Positions 15,775 through 25,157 are shown, counted from the stretch's first letter. The stretch is 40,867 nt of DNA from Gallionella sp. (GCA_030645535.1 JAUSNM010000012.1:1-40867), one strand, 5' to 3'. Notes: generated by a model not told the origin, from the sequence alone. Program-made: numbers and translations.

Positions 15775-16755
15775 CTACCCTTTAATATCTGTTTTTATTT
15801 CCCACTGCCAAGCATGTTCGACGATCTGCTCCAGCGCGGCGAAACGTGGCGTCCAATTCCAATCCTTGCGGATCTTGCCGGCATCGGCCACCAACCTTGG
15901 TGGATCACCCGCCCGGCGCGGGCCGTACTGCACAGGAACTTTTTTACCGGAAACGCGCTCAGCCACCTGAATCACTTCTTTCACTGAATAACCTTGTCCG
16001 TTACCCAGATTGTAAGCTCGGCTCTCACCGCCTGAAGCGAGATGCTGCAACGCCAGCACATGCGCATCACACAAATCCTCAATGTGGATGTAATCGCGGA
16101 TACAGGTGCCGTCCGCAGTATCATAATCGGCGCCAAACACCGTGAGTTCGTGTAATTCACCTTTGGCCGCGCGCAACGCCAGCGGGATCAAATGTGTTTC
16201 AGGATCATGCCGTTCGCCCAACGCCGCATCGGGGGCTGCCCCTGCCGCATTGAAATAGCGCAGTGCCACTGAGCGCAGCCCATACGCTGCATCGTAATCG
16301 CGCAGAATCCGCTCGGTGACCCACTTGGTCATGCCATAAGGGTTGATTGGTAGTTGTGGATGCTGCTCATCAATTGGCACATACTGCGGCTCACCAAAGA
16401 TTGCCGCAGTGGAAGAGAACACCAACTTATTCACCGCATGTGCACGCATCGCATCGAACAGATTCAACGTGCCGACAAGATTGTTCTGATAATACTTCGC
16501 CGGATCGCGCACCGACTCTCCCACCGCAATCGACCCTGCGAAGTGCACCACAGCGTCAAACTGATACGCACCGAACAATGCACTCAGCGCCGCCTTGTCA
16601 TGCAAACTACCCTGTACGAATTCACCGCCCAACACCGCATCGCGGAAACCAGCCGACAAATCATCAAACGTCACCACCGCATAGCCGAGTTCATCCAGCA
16701 TCCGCACCATGTGCGAACCGATATAACCTGCACCGCCTGTCACCAGAACTTTCAT
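15775..16755 (-). CDS. galE: UDP-glucose 4-epimerase
   Basis: The 326-residue extended SDR protein starts [20 protein letters not shown], the NAD-binding GxxGxxG motif. It has FSSTAAIFGEPQYVPIDE, the catalytic INPYGMTKW (YxxxK), LRYFNAAGAAPDAALGERHD and the C-terminal YNLGNGQGYSVKEVI. This is close to textbook GalE, which interconverts UDP-glucose and UDP-galactose. Location in the EPS locus suggests it supplies UDP-Gal for the polymer. ATG 16755 has GAGGAAACGCC upstream, a strong Shine-Dalgarno. Confidence 0.95.
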   Translation of the reverse strand: MKVLVTGGAGYIGSHMVRMLDELGYAVVTFDDLSAGFRDAVLGGEFVQGSLHDKAALSALFGAYQFDAVVHFAGSIAVGESVRDPAKYYQNNLVGTLNLFDAMRAHAVNKLVFSSTAAIFGEPQYVPIDEQHPQLPINPYGMTKWVTERILRDYDAAYGLRSVALRYFNAAGAAPDAALGERHDPETHLIPLALRAAKGELHELTVFGADYDTADGTCIRDYIHIEDLCDAHVLALQHLASGGESRAYNLGNGQGYSVKEVIQVAERVSGKKVPVQYGPRRAGDPPRLVADAGKIRKDWNWTPRFAALEQIVEHAWQWEIKTDIKG

Positions 16756-16778
16756 GGCGTTTCCTCAAATTTATTGAA

Positions 16779-16970
16779 TCATGTAATGAAAGCGACCAAA
16801 CTCTTGACCCAGTACAACGTGTGGATTCGTAACAATTGGGGCGAGCAAATAACGAGCACCCACGCCCTCTCCCTGTCAGATAGAATGCAATGCCTGATAG
16901 CAACTGGCTTGTAGGTAGCACTATGTTCCGGAAAGAAATAGCAGTTATGAAACACAACTTTCACAGACAT
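16779..16970 (-). pseudogene. Frameshifted remnant of a WbuB-like glycosyltransferase 5' end
   Basis: The first frame reads MSVKVVFHNCYFFPEHSAT, matching the intact WbuB-like protein (MKLIFLNRYFFPDHSAT). The similarity then moves to a second frame, SQLLSGIAFYLTGRGR (intact: SQLLSDLAFYLAGRGH), and returns to the first as VLVICSPQLL (intact: VHVISSRQLY). An apparent insertion of about 4-5 nt after the ACC codon causes the first shift. Similarity fades before galE. It is thus about 60 codons of a paralogue with at least two frameshifts, most likely left by duplication and deletion around galE. Confidence 0.8.
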
Positions 16971-17002
16971 TCCAATTTCAAGGTGAAATTAAAGCAGTGA
17001 CA

Positions 17003-18745
17003 CTAACTCCTGGAGATGAACCAGTTCCCCAGCACCAGCACATCCATCCTGGTACGCATGAAGCAATCCAACGCTTCGGCAGGAGTACAAACCACGGGCT
17101 CATTCTCGTTGAAGGAGGTATTCAGCAAAACGGGCACATCAGTCAGCGCACAGAATGATTCAATCAGCCGGTAATAACGTGGATTGGTATTTTTATCAAC
17201 GGTTTGCAAGCGTCCTGAACCATCTGCATGAGTAACAGCCGGAATCAGGGATCGCTGTTCTTCGCGAATCTGATAAACCTGCATCATGAATGGCACATCG
17301 TCATCAGTTTCAAACCATTCGGGCACAGCCTCGCGCAAGATGGAAGGGGCAAATGGACGAAAAGACTCTCTACGCTTAATCTTCAGGTTAAGAATATCCT
17401 TCATGTCCGCGCGGCGGGGGTCACCCAGAATCGAGCGGTTACCCAATGCGCGAGGCCCCCACTCCATGCGCCCCTGGAACCAGCCGATCACCTGACCTTC
17501 CGAAATAGCTTTTGCAGTGCGTGAACATAAAATATCTTCGTCGGACAAAAAATCACGCCGGCAGCCCTGCTCAGTCAGCTTTGTCGCATTGGCATCCAGC
17601 AGAAGTCCGATCTCGTCATTGTCATACTCAGGTCCCCAGTAGGCATGATTCATCACAAAACCGCGCTTGCCGCCTAGTTTGTGCCACACAGAGAAAGCGG
17701 CGCCAATAGCTCCACCCGCATCCCCTGCTGCCGACTGAATATACAGATGCTTGTAAGGTGTGTTGCGCAACACCTTACCATTCGCCACGGAATTCATTGC
17801 ACAACCGCCGGCCAAAGTCAGATTTTCACCACCATGCCGCTTATGCAGCGCATGCAATAAATGAAAAAAGGCTTCTTCGTACATTGCTTGTATCGAGCGG
17901 GCGATATCCTTGTGCCTTTGCGTGAGTTCTTCACCTTTCTGACGTGCGGGCCCGAGCAAATTATTCAACTCGGATGCATACAGTTCACCCACCTTCGGTT
18001 CACCATTCTCCCACTCATATTCAATTTTCTCTTTATGATGTCGGAAATATTCCAGTGCCAGACGATAAGAACCATCATCCTGCAGTTTCACAATGCGCCG
18101 CATCTCAGCCATGTATTTCGGCTCTCCATAAGGCGCAAGACCCATGACCTTATATTCATCACCGTAATTCGGGAAGCCCAGCCACTGAGTCAGTGCCTGG
18201 TAGAAGATACCCAGCGAATGCGGAAAATAGATTTTATCATCGATATCTATTTCTCCATCACGACCATAACCCCAGGCCGCGCTGGCGAAGTCACCGAAAC
18301 CATCCACAGAAACTATTGCGGCTTCTTTAAAGGGAGATACATGAAAAGCCGATGACATGTGCGCCAAGTGATGCTCCACGGCATGCACTTCACCAACGAA
18401 GCGCACGCCAGGAAACACAGCAGCCAACTCTTCAGCTACATTTGCACGCTCCTTCTTGTTCTTGATCCGGTCGATCACCAGGCTCAGATCAGGTCGCTTG
18501 GCGAGTGTAAAACCAATCTTCTTCCATAAGTTTGCGGTGGCATCCTGGTTCACGGCCACATGAGTTACATCGGCCAATGTAATATTTGCTTCGCTCAGAC
18601 AATATTTAATTGATTCAGATGGAAATCCAGCCCAGTGCTTGATGCGGCGGAAACGCTCTTCCTCTGCTGCGGCAAGCAGCATGCCGTCCTTGACTAAGCA
18701 AGCAGCGGAGTCACCGTGATACGCATTGATTCCCAATATCAGCAT
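17003..18745 (-). CDS. Carbamoyltransferase (NodU/CmcH family)
   Basis: The 580-residue protein starts LILGINAYHGDSAACLVKDG and has AEEERFRRIKHWAGFP, VEHHLAHMSSAFHVSPF and GFGDFASAAWGYG in the ASKHA-like N-terminal domain. The C-terminal YrdC-like domain has QGRMEWGPRALGNRSILGDP and LNTSFNENEPVVCTP. The family transfers carbamoyl from carbamoyl phosphate to hydroxyls of sugars or other metabolites, as NodU does on Nod factor. Here it probably decorates a polymer sugar. The open frame extends to GTG 18778, but ATG 18745 is preferred because it has AGAGGG about 9 nt upstream and matches the family start. The gene ahead of it is 264 nt away. Confidence 0.93.
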   Translation of the reverse strand: MLILGINAYHGDSAACLVKDGMLLAAAEEERFRRIKHWAGFPSESIKYCLSEANITLADVTHVAVNQDATANLWKKIGFTLAKRPDLSLVIDRIKNKKERANVAEELAAVFPGVRFVGEVHAVEHHLAHMSSAFHVSPFKEAAIVSVDGFGDFASAAWGYGRDGEIDIDDKIYFPHSLGIFYQALTQWLGFPNYGDEYKVMGLAPYGEPKYMAEMRRIVKLQDDGSYRLALEYFRHHKEKIEYEWENGEPKVGELYASELNNLLGPARQKGEELTQRHKDIARSIQAMYEEAFFHLLHALHKRHGGENLTLAGGCAMNSVANGKVLRNTPYKHLYIQSAAGDAGGAIGAAFSVWHKLGGKRGFVMNHAYWGPEYDNDEIGLLLDANATKLTEQGCRRDFLSDEDILCSRTAKAISEGQVIGWFQGRMEWGPRALGNRSILGDPRRADMKDILNLKIKRRESFRPFAPSILREAVPEWFETDDDVPFMMQVYQIREEQRSLIPAVTHADGSGRLQTVDKNTNPRYYRLIESFCALTDVPVLLNTSFNENEPVVCTPAEALDCFMRTRMDVLVLGNWFISRS

Positions 18746-18871
18746 ACTGTCTTTACCCTCTTCGTAAATTGCACGCACTTTTTGATTGTTTCCCTAGTAG
18801 CCTGTTCAGTATCTCGACCCATGTGAGCTCATCGGCTAACGAACTGCGCCTCACTGGAATCTAAGTCTCCT

Positions 18872-18959
18872 GCCAGGGCACGCAGAGCCCTGGCAACACC
18901 ACGACCTCGAAAATCGCAACAAACGCCCGAAGCATCCAGAAACCCGACGCATCCAGAAA
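18872..18959. other. Hairpin and short tandem repeat in a 264-nt gap
   Basis: GCCAGGGC and GCCCTGGC (18872-18894) form an 8-bp GC-rich stem with a 7-nt loop and no T-tract on either strand. Just beyond, GCATCCAGAAA is repeated at 18932-18942 and 18949-18959, a 17-nt period. No intact gene lies in 18746-19009. One minus frame here (GRGVARALRALAGD) vaguely resembles an SDR N-terminus, too weak to call. Confidence 0.4.
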
Positions 18960-19009
18960 AGAGTGGAGGAATTTCTGTGACGAAGGACCGTGGCGCAAGT
19001 CATCGTTTT

Positions 19010-19675
19010 CTATAATCGGGCCAATAAACCTTCATTCACAAAAAATTGCGAAGGCGCAAAATCGACAAAATATTTTAGTGTCCCGGATCGTTCGTTGACT
19101 GCTTGAATCAGCAGATTCTCAGCCACCCTGATATCCCCATCAGGGTCATTGGCGTATTTATCAGAATTGTCCAAATAAATATACCCGCCTTTTTTTATTT
19201 TTTTTATGACTTGACGCATACAATCTGCACGATTCCAACCGTCAACCAACGCAAAGTCCAGCGAACAATCATCAACCTTCGAAAGATCCGAATAGTCACT
19301 GTCAGACCTTAGCTCATATCTGACATTGCTTATCTTGCCCTTGTCCAGCTCTTGAGAAATCATGCGATACCAATCTTCGTTGTTCTCGATGCTGTACAGG
19401 AACCCACACCTTTTCGCTACCCACGCAGTAGAACTGCCTGACCCGAACTCGACGACTTTCCAGTCTGAGCGCATCAACTTTTCGATTTCACTGATAGCCC
19501 GGTAAGAAATCCAAGGTACTTTAGGCCTACGTTTAAAAATTACTCGCAGAAAACCTGAGACGATTACTTGCGGGAGATAACAAAGTCCCGCGAAATCGAC
19601 GAGATTGCCTTTTTCGTCATGTAACCGACTTTTTCTCAAGTCGCTGGCCCTTAAAATCTTTTTAACAATTCCCAT
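19010..19675 (-). CDS. SAM-dependent methyltransferase-like protein
   Basis: The 221-residue protein has a class I methyltransferase core: VVEFGSGSSTAWVAKRCG (motif I), LYSIENNEDWYRMI (acidic motif II) and LDFALVDGWNRADC, then KGGYIYLDNSD. This kind of protein is often found in polysaccharide clusters, but its acceptor is not known. I chose ATG 19675 because GGAG lies 6 nt upstream. An ATG 12 nt earlier lacks a site. It overlaps the stop of the preceding glycosyltransferase by 14 nt, indicating coupling. The codons are more A/T-rich than those of the flanking machinery genes, consistent with a separately acquired cassette. Confidence 0.75.
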   Translation of the reverse strand: MGIVKKILRASDLRKSRLHDEKGNLVDFAGLCYLPQVIVSGFLRVIFKRRPKVPWISYRAISEIEKLMRSDWKVVEFGSGSSTAWVAKRCGFLYSIENNEDWYRMISQELDKGKISNVRYELRSDSDYSDLSKVDDCSLDFALVDGWNRADCMRQVIKKIKKGGYIYLDNSDKYANDPDGDIRVAENLLIQAVNERSGTLKYFVDFAPSQFFVNEGLLARL

Positions 19676-20906
19676 TCTTAACTCCATTGCTATCTAAACC
19701 ACCAAATATATCCAGCAAATCTTCTGCCATCCGTTTCGTAGAAAAATACTCAACAAATTGGGCCCTCGCTGATCGCGCCATTTCCTTTTGAGTCGAAAGC
19801 TTGCTCACCTTTTCCGCAATCATTCGACCAAGCGCATTGACGCTATTCTCTTCAAGAACATCCACCCAACCGGCGCGGGCTGCAATATCCGAAGCGCCAT
19901 TGAAATTTGAAACTATGGTGGGAATCCCCATCCCGACCGCTTCAATCAATGTCAAAGGCAAACCTTCAAAACGGCTCGGCATGATGAAAATATCCAAATT
20001 GGACAGGTATTCGGCGTAATCTTTGGTCCATCCCGTGATATGCCACAAACCTGTGTCCGCAACACCAGCCAACTTGCGTTCAATTCTCTCTTTATCCGGC
20101 CCATCACCAATTAGCAATAATCGCGTTTGTACGCCGGAAGATGTCGCCCATAACCAACCATCGATTAGCAGATCAATATTTTTCTGGTGCACAAACTGTC
20201 CTGCAAAGCCAATTATTGGCAGATGCCCTCGTTTTTCATCGCCGATGAAAGTCGACCACCTCCCATCTGCATCCTGGATCACCTGACTGCAATCAGGAAT
20301 CGCAGAGGAAAAAGGGATCCCGCTAAGTACAACGGAGGTAGAGATGTTGAGCCGATAATAATTTAAAAACTCTTTTTTACCTGCCTCAGAAGAAAAGATT
20401 ATCGAATACGAGTGTTTTCTGTACCAATAACGAAGGAAGCACCCGCGCAATTTTCCAAAAGGGCGTTTATCCTTATCGGCTGTCATCGGCATATGAATCA
20501 CTCCTGCAACAGGAGCCACATCCGCCTTAAGAGCGCCCAGAACAAAATCCAGGCCGTCTTCATCATATTGCTGATTAACTAGAATGGCATCCGGTATAAT
20601 TTCACGGCAAGATTCAGCGACAAGATTCTGCTGCCCGATGTCGGCTATGGCTTGCAAAAAACGTAAAGGTCGATCCCGCAGGTTTATAAATTGTTTTCGA
20701 TGTACAACCGCACCGGCACCTTGTAGTTCCGACGCCCAATAATCCATATAATCAGACGAGGACAAGAGTGCATGCACTTTGCATCCAAGCTTAGTCAAGC
20801 CCTCTGTCATGAAAACCAGATATCGCTCACCACCGCCTCGTGGACTTGAATTGGAGCTTATCAACAAGACAGATCGACAGCCCTCGTTCGCACTATGCTC
20901 CGCCAT
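19662..20906 (-). CDS. Glycosyltransferase family 4
   Basis: The 414-residue GT-B protein has the N-terminal loop SSPRGGGERYLVFMTEGL. The linker has LPIIGFAGQFVHQKNIDLLI and the donor domain has IFIMPSRFEGLPLTLIEAVG with the paired glutamates of the E-x7-E motif. Donor and acceptor are unknown. ATG 20906 is preferred (GGGAAAGTG directly upstream) over an in-frame TTG at 20927. It begins 22 nt after the SDR epimerase gene and its end overlaps the methyltransferase gene, so the three form one transcription unit. Confidence 0.9.
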   Translation of the reverse strand: MAEHSANEGCRSVLLISSNSSPRGGGERYLVFMTEGLTKLGCKVHALLSSSDYMDYWASELQGAGAVVHRKQFINLRDRPLRFLQAIADIGQQNLVAESCREIIPDAILVNQQYDEDGLDFVLGALKADVAPVAGVIHMPMTADKDKRPFGKLRGCFLRYWYRKHSYSIIFSSEAGKKEFLNYYRLNISTSVVLSGIPFSSAIPDCSQVIQDADGRWSTFIGDEKRGHLPIIGFAGQFVHQKNIDLLIDGWLWATSSGVQTRLLLIGDGPDKERIERKLAGVADTGLWHITGWTKDYAEYLSNLDIFIMPSRFEGLPLTLIEAVGMGIPTIVSNFNGASDIAARAGWVDVLEENSVNALGRMIAEKVSKLSTQKEMARSARAQFVEYFSTKRMAEDLLDIFGGLDSNGVKNGNC

Positions 20907-20927
20907 CACTTTCCCGTCTCCGTGCAA

Positions 20928-21875
20928 TCAGTTATTTTTCATTCCGAAGATCACTCTGCCGATACCTTCATCCAGAGAGACACAAGGACGCCAGCCCGTC
21001 TCTCTCTGCAACAAGGTCGAATCAAGTATATTTACCGGCACATCGAAACCCCGAGCTGATTTATGAATTACTTCCGGAATGGTTCCCAACTGATGCCGCA
21101 GGCTGTCAAGTATATCCAGGACGGAATGGCCTTCGCCGCTCCCGATATTGAACGTCCTGCTAGTCCCCCTATACCTTAAAATACTCAGTATGGCCGATAT
21201 CATATCATCCACAAAAATGTAATCCCTCAGTACCTCCCCACTCCCCCACACTTCTAATGACTCCCCACGCAACGCACGGCTCGCCAAAGTCCCGATAACG
21301 CCTTGCCCCTTATCCAATCTTTGCCCTTCCCCGTAAATATTTGAAGGCCTTATGGTGAAGTTTTCGATTCCATGCATCAACGCATACATGGAAAAATATT
21401 TTTCAATTGCAAGCTTCGTAATCCCATAAGAACAAATCGGGTCAGTAGGATGGCTTTCCGAAATTTTGTTATCCTGCGGAATGCCATACACAGTGCCGCC
21501 GGAGGAAACGTAAACGATCCTGCGAACATTGGTTTTATCGAAACAAGATGCCCATTGAGCTGTTGCAGCTACATTGCTGCATATGTCATAGAAAGGATCG
21601 GTCATCGACGATCCTGGCGACGTAGTATGGACGAGATGAATGACAACATCCGTGTTTTCAATTGCGCCCAGCACATCCTCGGGGCAGGTAATATCACCTA
21701 TTACAATCTCCAACTGGGAGCGGATATCCTCCATCAGGGGCGGCACAGAGTCTTGCCTGCTAAACACCCTTACTTTGTAGCCATCCAAAAGCAACGCGCG
21801 GCAAAGATGACTCCCGATGAACCCCAATCCTCCGAGTACGGTGACATGCTTGAAATGAATTTCTTCCACGTTCAA
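20928..21875 (-). CDS. NAD-dependent epimerase/dehydratase (extended SDR)
   Basis: The 315-residue protein starts with VTVLGGLGFIGSHLCRAL (nucleotide-binding loop). It has the catalytic set YVSSGGTVYGIP and YGITKLAIEKY (YxxxK), then TIRPSNIYGEGQ and RDYIFVDDMI typical of nucleotide-sugar epimerases. It probably changes a UDP- or dTDP-sugar, but substrate cannot be assigned. It differs clearly from the galE in this window. The start is probably TTG 21875, since AGAGG lies 7 nt upstream and the protein has no ATG before the dinucleotide-binding loop. A GTG two codons later is possible. Confidence 0.85.
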   Translation of the reverse strand: MNVEEIHFKHVTVLGGLGFIGSHLCRALLLDGYKVRVFSRQDSVPPLMEDIRSQLEIVIGDITCPEDVLGAIENTDVVIHLVHTTSPGSSMTDPFYDICSNVAATAQWASCFDKTNVRRIVYVSSGGTVYGIPQDNKISESHPTDPICSYGITKLAIEKYFSMYALMHGIENFTIRPSNIYGEGQRLDKGQGVIGTLASRALRGESLEVWGSGEVLRDYIFVDDMISAILSILRYRGTSRTFNIGSGEGHSVLDILDSLRHQLGTIPEVIHKSARGFDVPVNILDSTLLQRETGWRPCVSLDEGIGRVIFGMKNN

Positions 21876-21892
21876 GGCAATACCTCTTTCAA

Positions 21893-22666
21893 TTAGCGAT
21901 CAACATTAATTCGTTGTGCCTCTGACTGTTTTCTCGCAATCACCAGTAGCGTATGCGTCTTTTTCCAAGGTCTGAAGAGCCAATCAATCATCACCAGCAC
22001 AGGGAAAAACGCAATCATTACCAGGTCATTCATCCTTAGAATGTTTACCTGTATCCAGCCGACGACAGCCGTACCAAGAGTACCGTAGCGCCTGCGATCT
22101 ATGGGCTCAAACCCTGCGCTTTCGAGCAGGCGTTCCAGTTGTTCAAATGTGTAGCCATGACGTACATGCCAGCCGTTCTCAAACCGAGTCACGTGCGATG
22201 CTTTCTTATCGAACTCGAAATCCCTGTTTGGCACGCTTACAAACAGAAGGCCATCCTTGGAGAGCAAATCATGAGCTTGTTTCAATGAACCAATATCATC
22301 CAGTACATGCTCAAGCATATCAATCATGAGGATTTGATCAAAACTATGCCGAAATACAGTTTCCTGACTGAAAGAACTCAATCTGCTTACTCGGAATTCG
22401 AGTCGTTCAGGTGAAATGGAAAGCGCATCCCGCATCTCTTCACATTTCTCTTTTTCCCATTCGTGAATCGTTATACCCACACAACTGTTTCCGCGCTGCG
22501 CAGCTTGCGTTGTAAAAAATCCATTCCCACATCCAATATCAAGGGTCCTAATCTTGTTTTCATTGTCATCACTCAGCATCAAATTGACCAGTTTCGCTTT
22601 ATCGCGACTTACCCAATTGAGGCCAGGCCACAGCATTTTTTTCAGTGTCAAACGTAAAGATTTCAT
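21893..22666 (-). CDS. Class I SAM-dependent methyltransferase
   Basis: The 257-residue protein has motif I RTLDIGCGNGFFTTQAA and post-I CVGITIHEWEKEKCEEM. QILMIDMLEHVLDDIGSLK and DGLLFVSVPNRDFEF complete the Methyltransf_11/23 core. A hydrophobic stretch near 205-230 (NDLVMIAFFPVLVMIDWLF) may associate with the membrane. It probably methylates a sugar or lipid-linked intermediate of the polymer. It lies 17 nt ahead of the epimerase gene. A 142-nt gap with a TATAAT precedes it, so a transcript may start here. Confidence 0.85.
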   Translation of the reverse strand: MKSLRLTLKKMLWPGLNWVSRDKAKLVNLMLSDDNENKIRTLDIGCGNGFFTTQAAQRGNSCVGITIHEWEKEKCEEMRDALSISPERLEFRVSRLSSFSQETVFRHSFDQILMIDMLEHVLDDIGSLKQAHDLLSKDGLLFVSVPNRDFEFDKKASHVTRFENGWHVRHGYTFEQLERLLESAGFEPIDRRRYGTLGTAVVGWIQVNILRMNDLVMIAFFPVLVMIDWLFRPWKKTHTLLVIARKQSEAQRINVDR

Positions 22667-22687
22667 TTTATTGTCAAGTAATTAAAA

Positions 22688-22693
22688 ATTATA
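22688..22693 (-). promoter_or_regulatory. Candidate -10 element before the methyltransferase gene
   Basis: A perfect TATAAT on the minus strand lies 22 nt before ATG 22666 within the A/T-rich gap 22667-22808. Upstream TTGCTT or TTGCCG hexamers fall at 19 and 15 nt, not the ideal 17. It is a possible internal promoter of the locus. Confidence 0.35.
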
Positions 22694-22808
22694 GTAAGCG
22701 CATATTATCGGCAAGCAATATCCTTACCAAACAATCTCTGAAAAACATGTCAGCGGTATGAATTTCTACCATTTTGCAGACGTTCGTTAATCATCAGCCA
22801 GAATTTCA

Positions 22809-23915
22809 TTATTTTTCCAAAATATCGCGGTAAACGCATTCCAGTTCCGAGAGCAGAACATCGCTTCGATATTTTTCGACAATCAGTTTTTTAGCATTCG
22901 ATGACATTGCCATTCTAAGAGACTCATTGCCGGCAAGTTTTGTGATCCCAGCAGCGACCTGATCTATGTCAGTGTCGCATACTATGCCGGCCATGCTGTC
23001 CTGGACCTCATGAAGATGACAAGCATAGGTAATCAAAACCGGAAGACCTGCTGCAAGCGCTTCTTTCACTGCAACCGAATCGCCTTCCTGATAGGACGGC
23101 AGCACAAAGAAATCGCAGTTTTTGAGCAAAACGTGCTTTTTTTCGTCGTGCACTTCCCCTGTAAAAGTGACAGCATGTCGAACGCCGTATTGATCAACCA
23201 GCCTTTCTATTTGGCCCTGATATCCACCCTCGTCCGGTCCTGCTATCAAGAGGTGCACATCAACTCCCTGATCCAGAGTTTTCTTCAACGCCGGGATCAG
23301 GATATCCAATCCCTTCTTTTCATGGATCCTGCCCAGGAACAATACTACTGTGCTAGCTCGAATATCAGGATAAATGGTTTGCAAATCAATTGCGCTTGGT
23401 GCTTTCGAAAATACGGCCATATCGATACCGTTCGGAATCACAAACGTCTTTTGTTCACCAATGAAAGAATGAGCTTCTGCCGCTTCCTCATCGTTCAAGA
23501 AATGCAATCCCGCACAAAGCTCAATATTTCTACGTTCTAGCAGCGCTGCATACAGCCCTTTTTTTAGCCTGCTCCTCTTCATGCTCCATTTATCGAGCAT
23601 GCCATGAGGGGTAATCACATATGGCCGTCCTTGAGCATACGCAAATCTACCGGCCATCGTTGTCGGCAATGTCCACAAACCGTGGATATGTACAATATCA
23701 GCCTTACTGATCTTGCCCATCAGCTCCCGCATACCATCGAAGCCCGGCCAGTACAAGAATCTCCCCCTGTGCTCCACAAGACCTGGCTCCCGTGCCGAAG
23801 GAAATATATCCACCTCATGCCCGAGCCTTTCCAGGCCGGCTTGCATTGTCCGCGCAACCCGCACCGGTCCGCCATAAGCCGAATGCAACGTAGGAAGTAC
23901 ATGCAGAATTTTCAA
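22809..23915 (-). CDS. Glycosyltransferase family 4
   Basis: The 368-residue GT-B protein begins MKILHVLPTLHSAYGGPVRV, with the glycine loop typical of GT4. It has YVITPHGMLDKWSMKRSRLK, a hallmark of one GT4 subgroup, then VVLFLGRIHEKKGLDILIPA and FFVLPSYQEGDSVAVKEALA. Donor and acceptor are unknown. The start appears to be TTG 23915, with AGG 8 nt upstream. The preceding glycosyltransferase gene ends only 8 nt before it, so the two are cotranscribed. Confidence 0.9.
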   Translation of the reverse strand: MKILHVLPTLHSAYGGPVRVARTMQAGLERLGHEVDIFPSAREPGLVEHRGRFLYWPGFDGMRELMGKISKADIVHIHGLWTLPTTMAGRFAYAQGRPYVITPHGMLDKWSMKRSRLKKGLYAALLERRNIELCAGLHFLNDEEAAEAHSFIGEQKTFVIPNGIDMAVFSKAPSAIDLQTIYPDIRASTVVLFLGRIHEKKGLDILIPALKKTLDQGVDVHLLIAGPDEGGYQGQIERLVDQYGVRHAVTFTGEVHDEKKHVLLKNCDFFVLPSYQEGDSVAVKEALAAGLPVLITYACHLHEVQDSMAGIVCDTDIDQVAAGITKLAGNESLRMAMSSNAKKLIVEKYRSDVLLSELECVYRDILEK

Positions 23916-23923
23916 TCTATTAC

Positions 23924-25114
23924 CTAGCCTTTGCCGTCAGATTTCGCATTAAACGCTAAAGCAGCGTGAACTGCATAGACGGCCCCCATACCGAATCTTT
24001 CCGGGCCAAAGGAGCGCACAATATTTCTGCTCATTTGGCCCATCTGGGAACGCGTAATTGCATCCAGGCGATGTAATTTCAGCATCGCATTCGCTATATC
24101 CGGTGCATCGTAAGGGTCAAAAAAGAAGCCATTTTCATTTTCCCTGACCAGTTCCGCACTCGCGCCCACCGTCCGGCTTGATAAAATCGGCAGGCCCGCC
24201 GCACAAGCCTCATTGACCACCAGACCCCATTGCTCCACAAAAGCCGGGTGGATCAGCGCCGAGGCTCTGGCAAAGAACATCGGCAATTGTTGATAGGATA
24301 CAAAACCAGGCAAGTGGACAAAGCTATCCAGACACCGGTCTTTCAACAGTGAGCGAATTTCATTTTCCTGATTACCGCTACCACATATCACCAAATCCAA
24401 TGCTCCATCTGGAACCCTGTTTCGATATATCTCGTAAGCCGCAATAAGGCCGGGAAGGTTTTTTCTCGGCATCATCCGCGTTACGCAAAGAAAGTATGGT
24501 TTGCGTGTAATGAACGATGCAAAAGCCGCGTCTCCCTGACCGCGGAAGTAGTCGGTCGATTGTATGAAATAGTTGTTGTCCACCGCGTCATAGCCGAGAA
24601 AAATATTTTCCGCAGGCATGCCCAGGCCAACGAGGTAATCCTTATGAGCCTCCCCGCCAACCAGCGCGGAAGAGAACTTCCTCACAAAAAATCTTGCCTT
24701 TATAGCTTCTCTAATTACTGACCTTACAGCGTCGTCCTTTTTGCTCTCACTCATCAGTATGGCGGCACTAGAATTTTTTCGGCACCAGTTGAGAATTGCT
24801 CCTGCTGCAGGGAACCCCCAACCAGGAACAAATACGACCTGTGGCCGAAGCTGGTCGAGATGGCGGGCAATTCCAGAGCTGACTTCCTTCCATTCCTTGC
24901 TACTGAGACTTGATGATGCCCCGTCTCCAGGAAGTAAAGTTTCGATGGAAAAAGTAATTGCCTGGCTCAGATCTCCCCAGGGGTGCTCAAACGTATTATT
25001 GGAGACCTGTATCGCGATCAGCTCCCATCCTTCGTCGGCAAAAGCTGCCTGGGCAGCGCGCAGTCTGGCTGCATGATAACTACCTATATTGGTAAATAGT
25101 ATGGCTATCTTCAT
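23924..25114 (-). CDS. Glycosyltransferase family 4
   Basis: The 396-residue protein begins MKIAILFTNIGSYHAARLRA. The acceptor domain includes VVFVPGWGFPAAGAILNWC, and the interdomain region has KPYFLCVTRMMPRKNLPGLI. The donor-binding domain contains ALIHPAFVEQWGLVVNEACA with the glutamate pair of retaining GT4 enzymes. It is the middle one of three close glycosyltransferase genes, 43 nt after the one at 25158-26420. Substrates are unknown. Confidence 0.88.
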   Translation of the reverse strand: MKIAILFTNIGSYHAARLRAAQAAFADEGWELIAIQVSNNTFEHPWGDLSQAITFSIETLLPGDGASSSLSSKEWKEVSSGIARHLDQLRPQVVFVPGWGFPAAGAILNWCRKNSSAAILMSESKKDDAVRSVIREAIKARFFVRKFSSALVGGEAHKDYLVGLGMPAENIFLGYDAVDNNYFIQSTDYFRGQGDAAFASFITRKPYFLCVTRMMPRKNLPGLIAAYEIYRNRVPDGALDLVICGSGNQENEIRSLLKDRCLDSFVHLPGFVSYQQLPMFFARASALIHPAFVEQWGLVVNEACAAGLPILSSRTVGASAELVRENENGFFFDPYDAPDIANAMLKLHRLDAITRSQMGQMSRNIVRSFGPERFGMGAVYAVHAALAFNAKSDGKG

Positions 25115-25157
25115 CGATTATTGAACGACTTCGTCAGATTTTCACAAGAAAACATAA

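Noticed and set aside
18779-18970. Possible SDR or asparagine-synthase-like remnant in the gap before the carbamoyltransferase
   Set aside because: Only a short GRGVARALRALAGD stretch looks suggestive. It lacks the catalytic motifs and could be chance.
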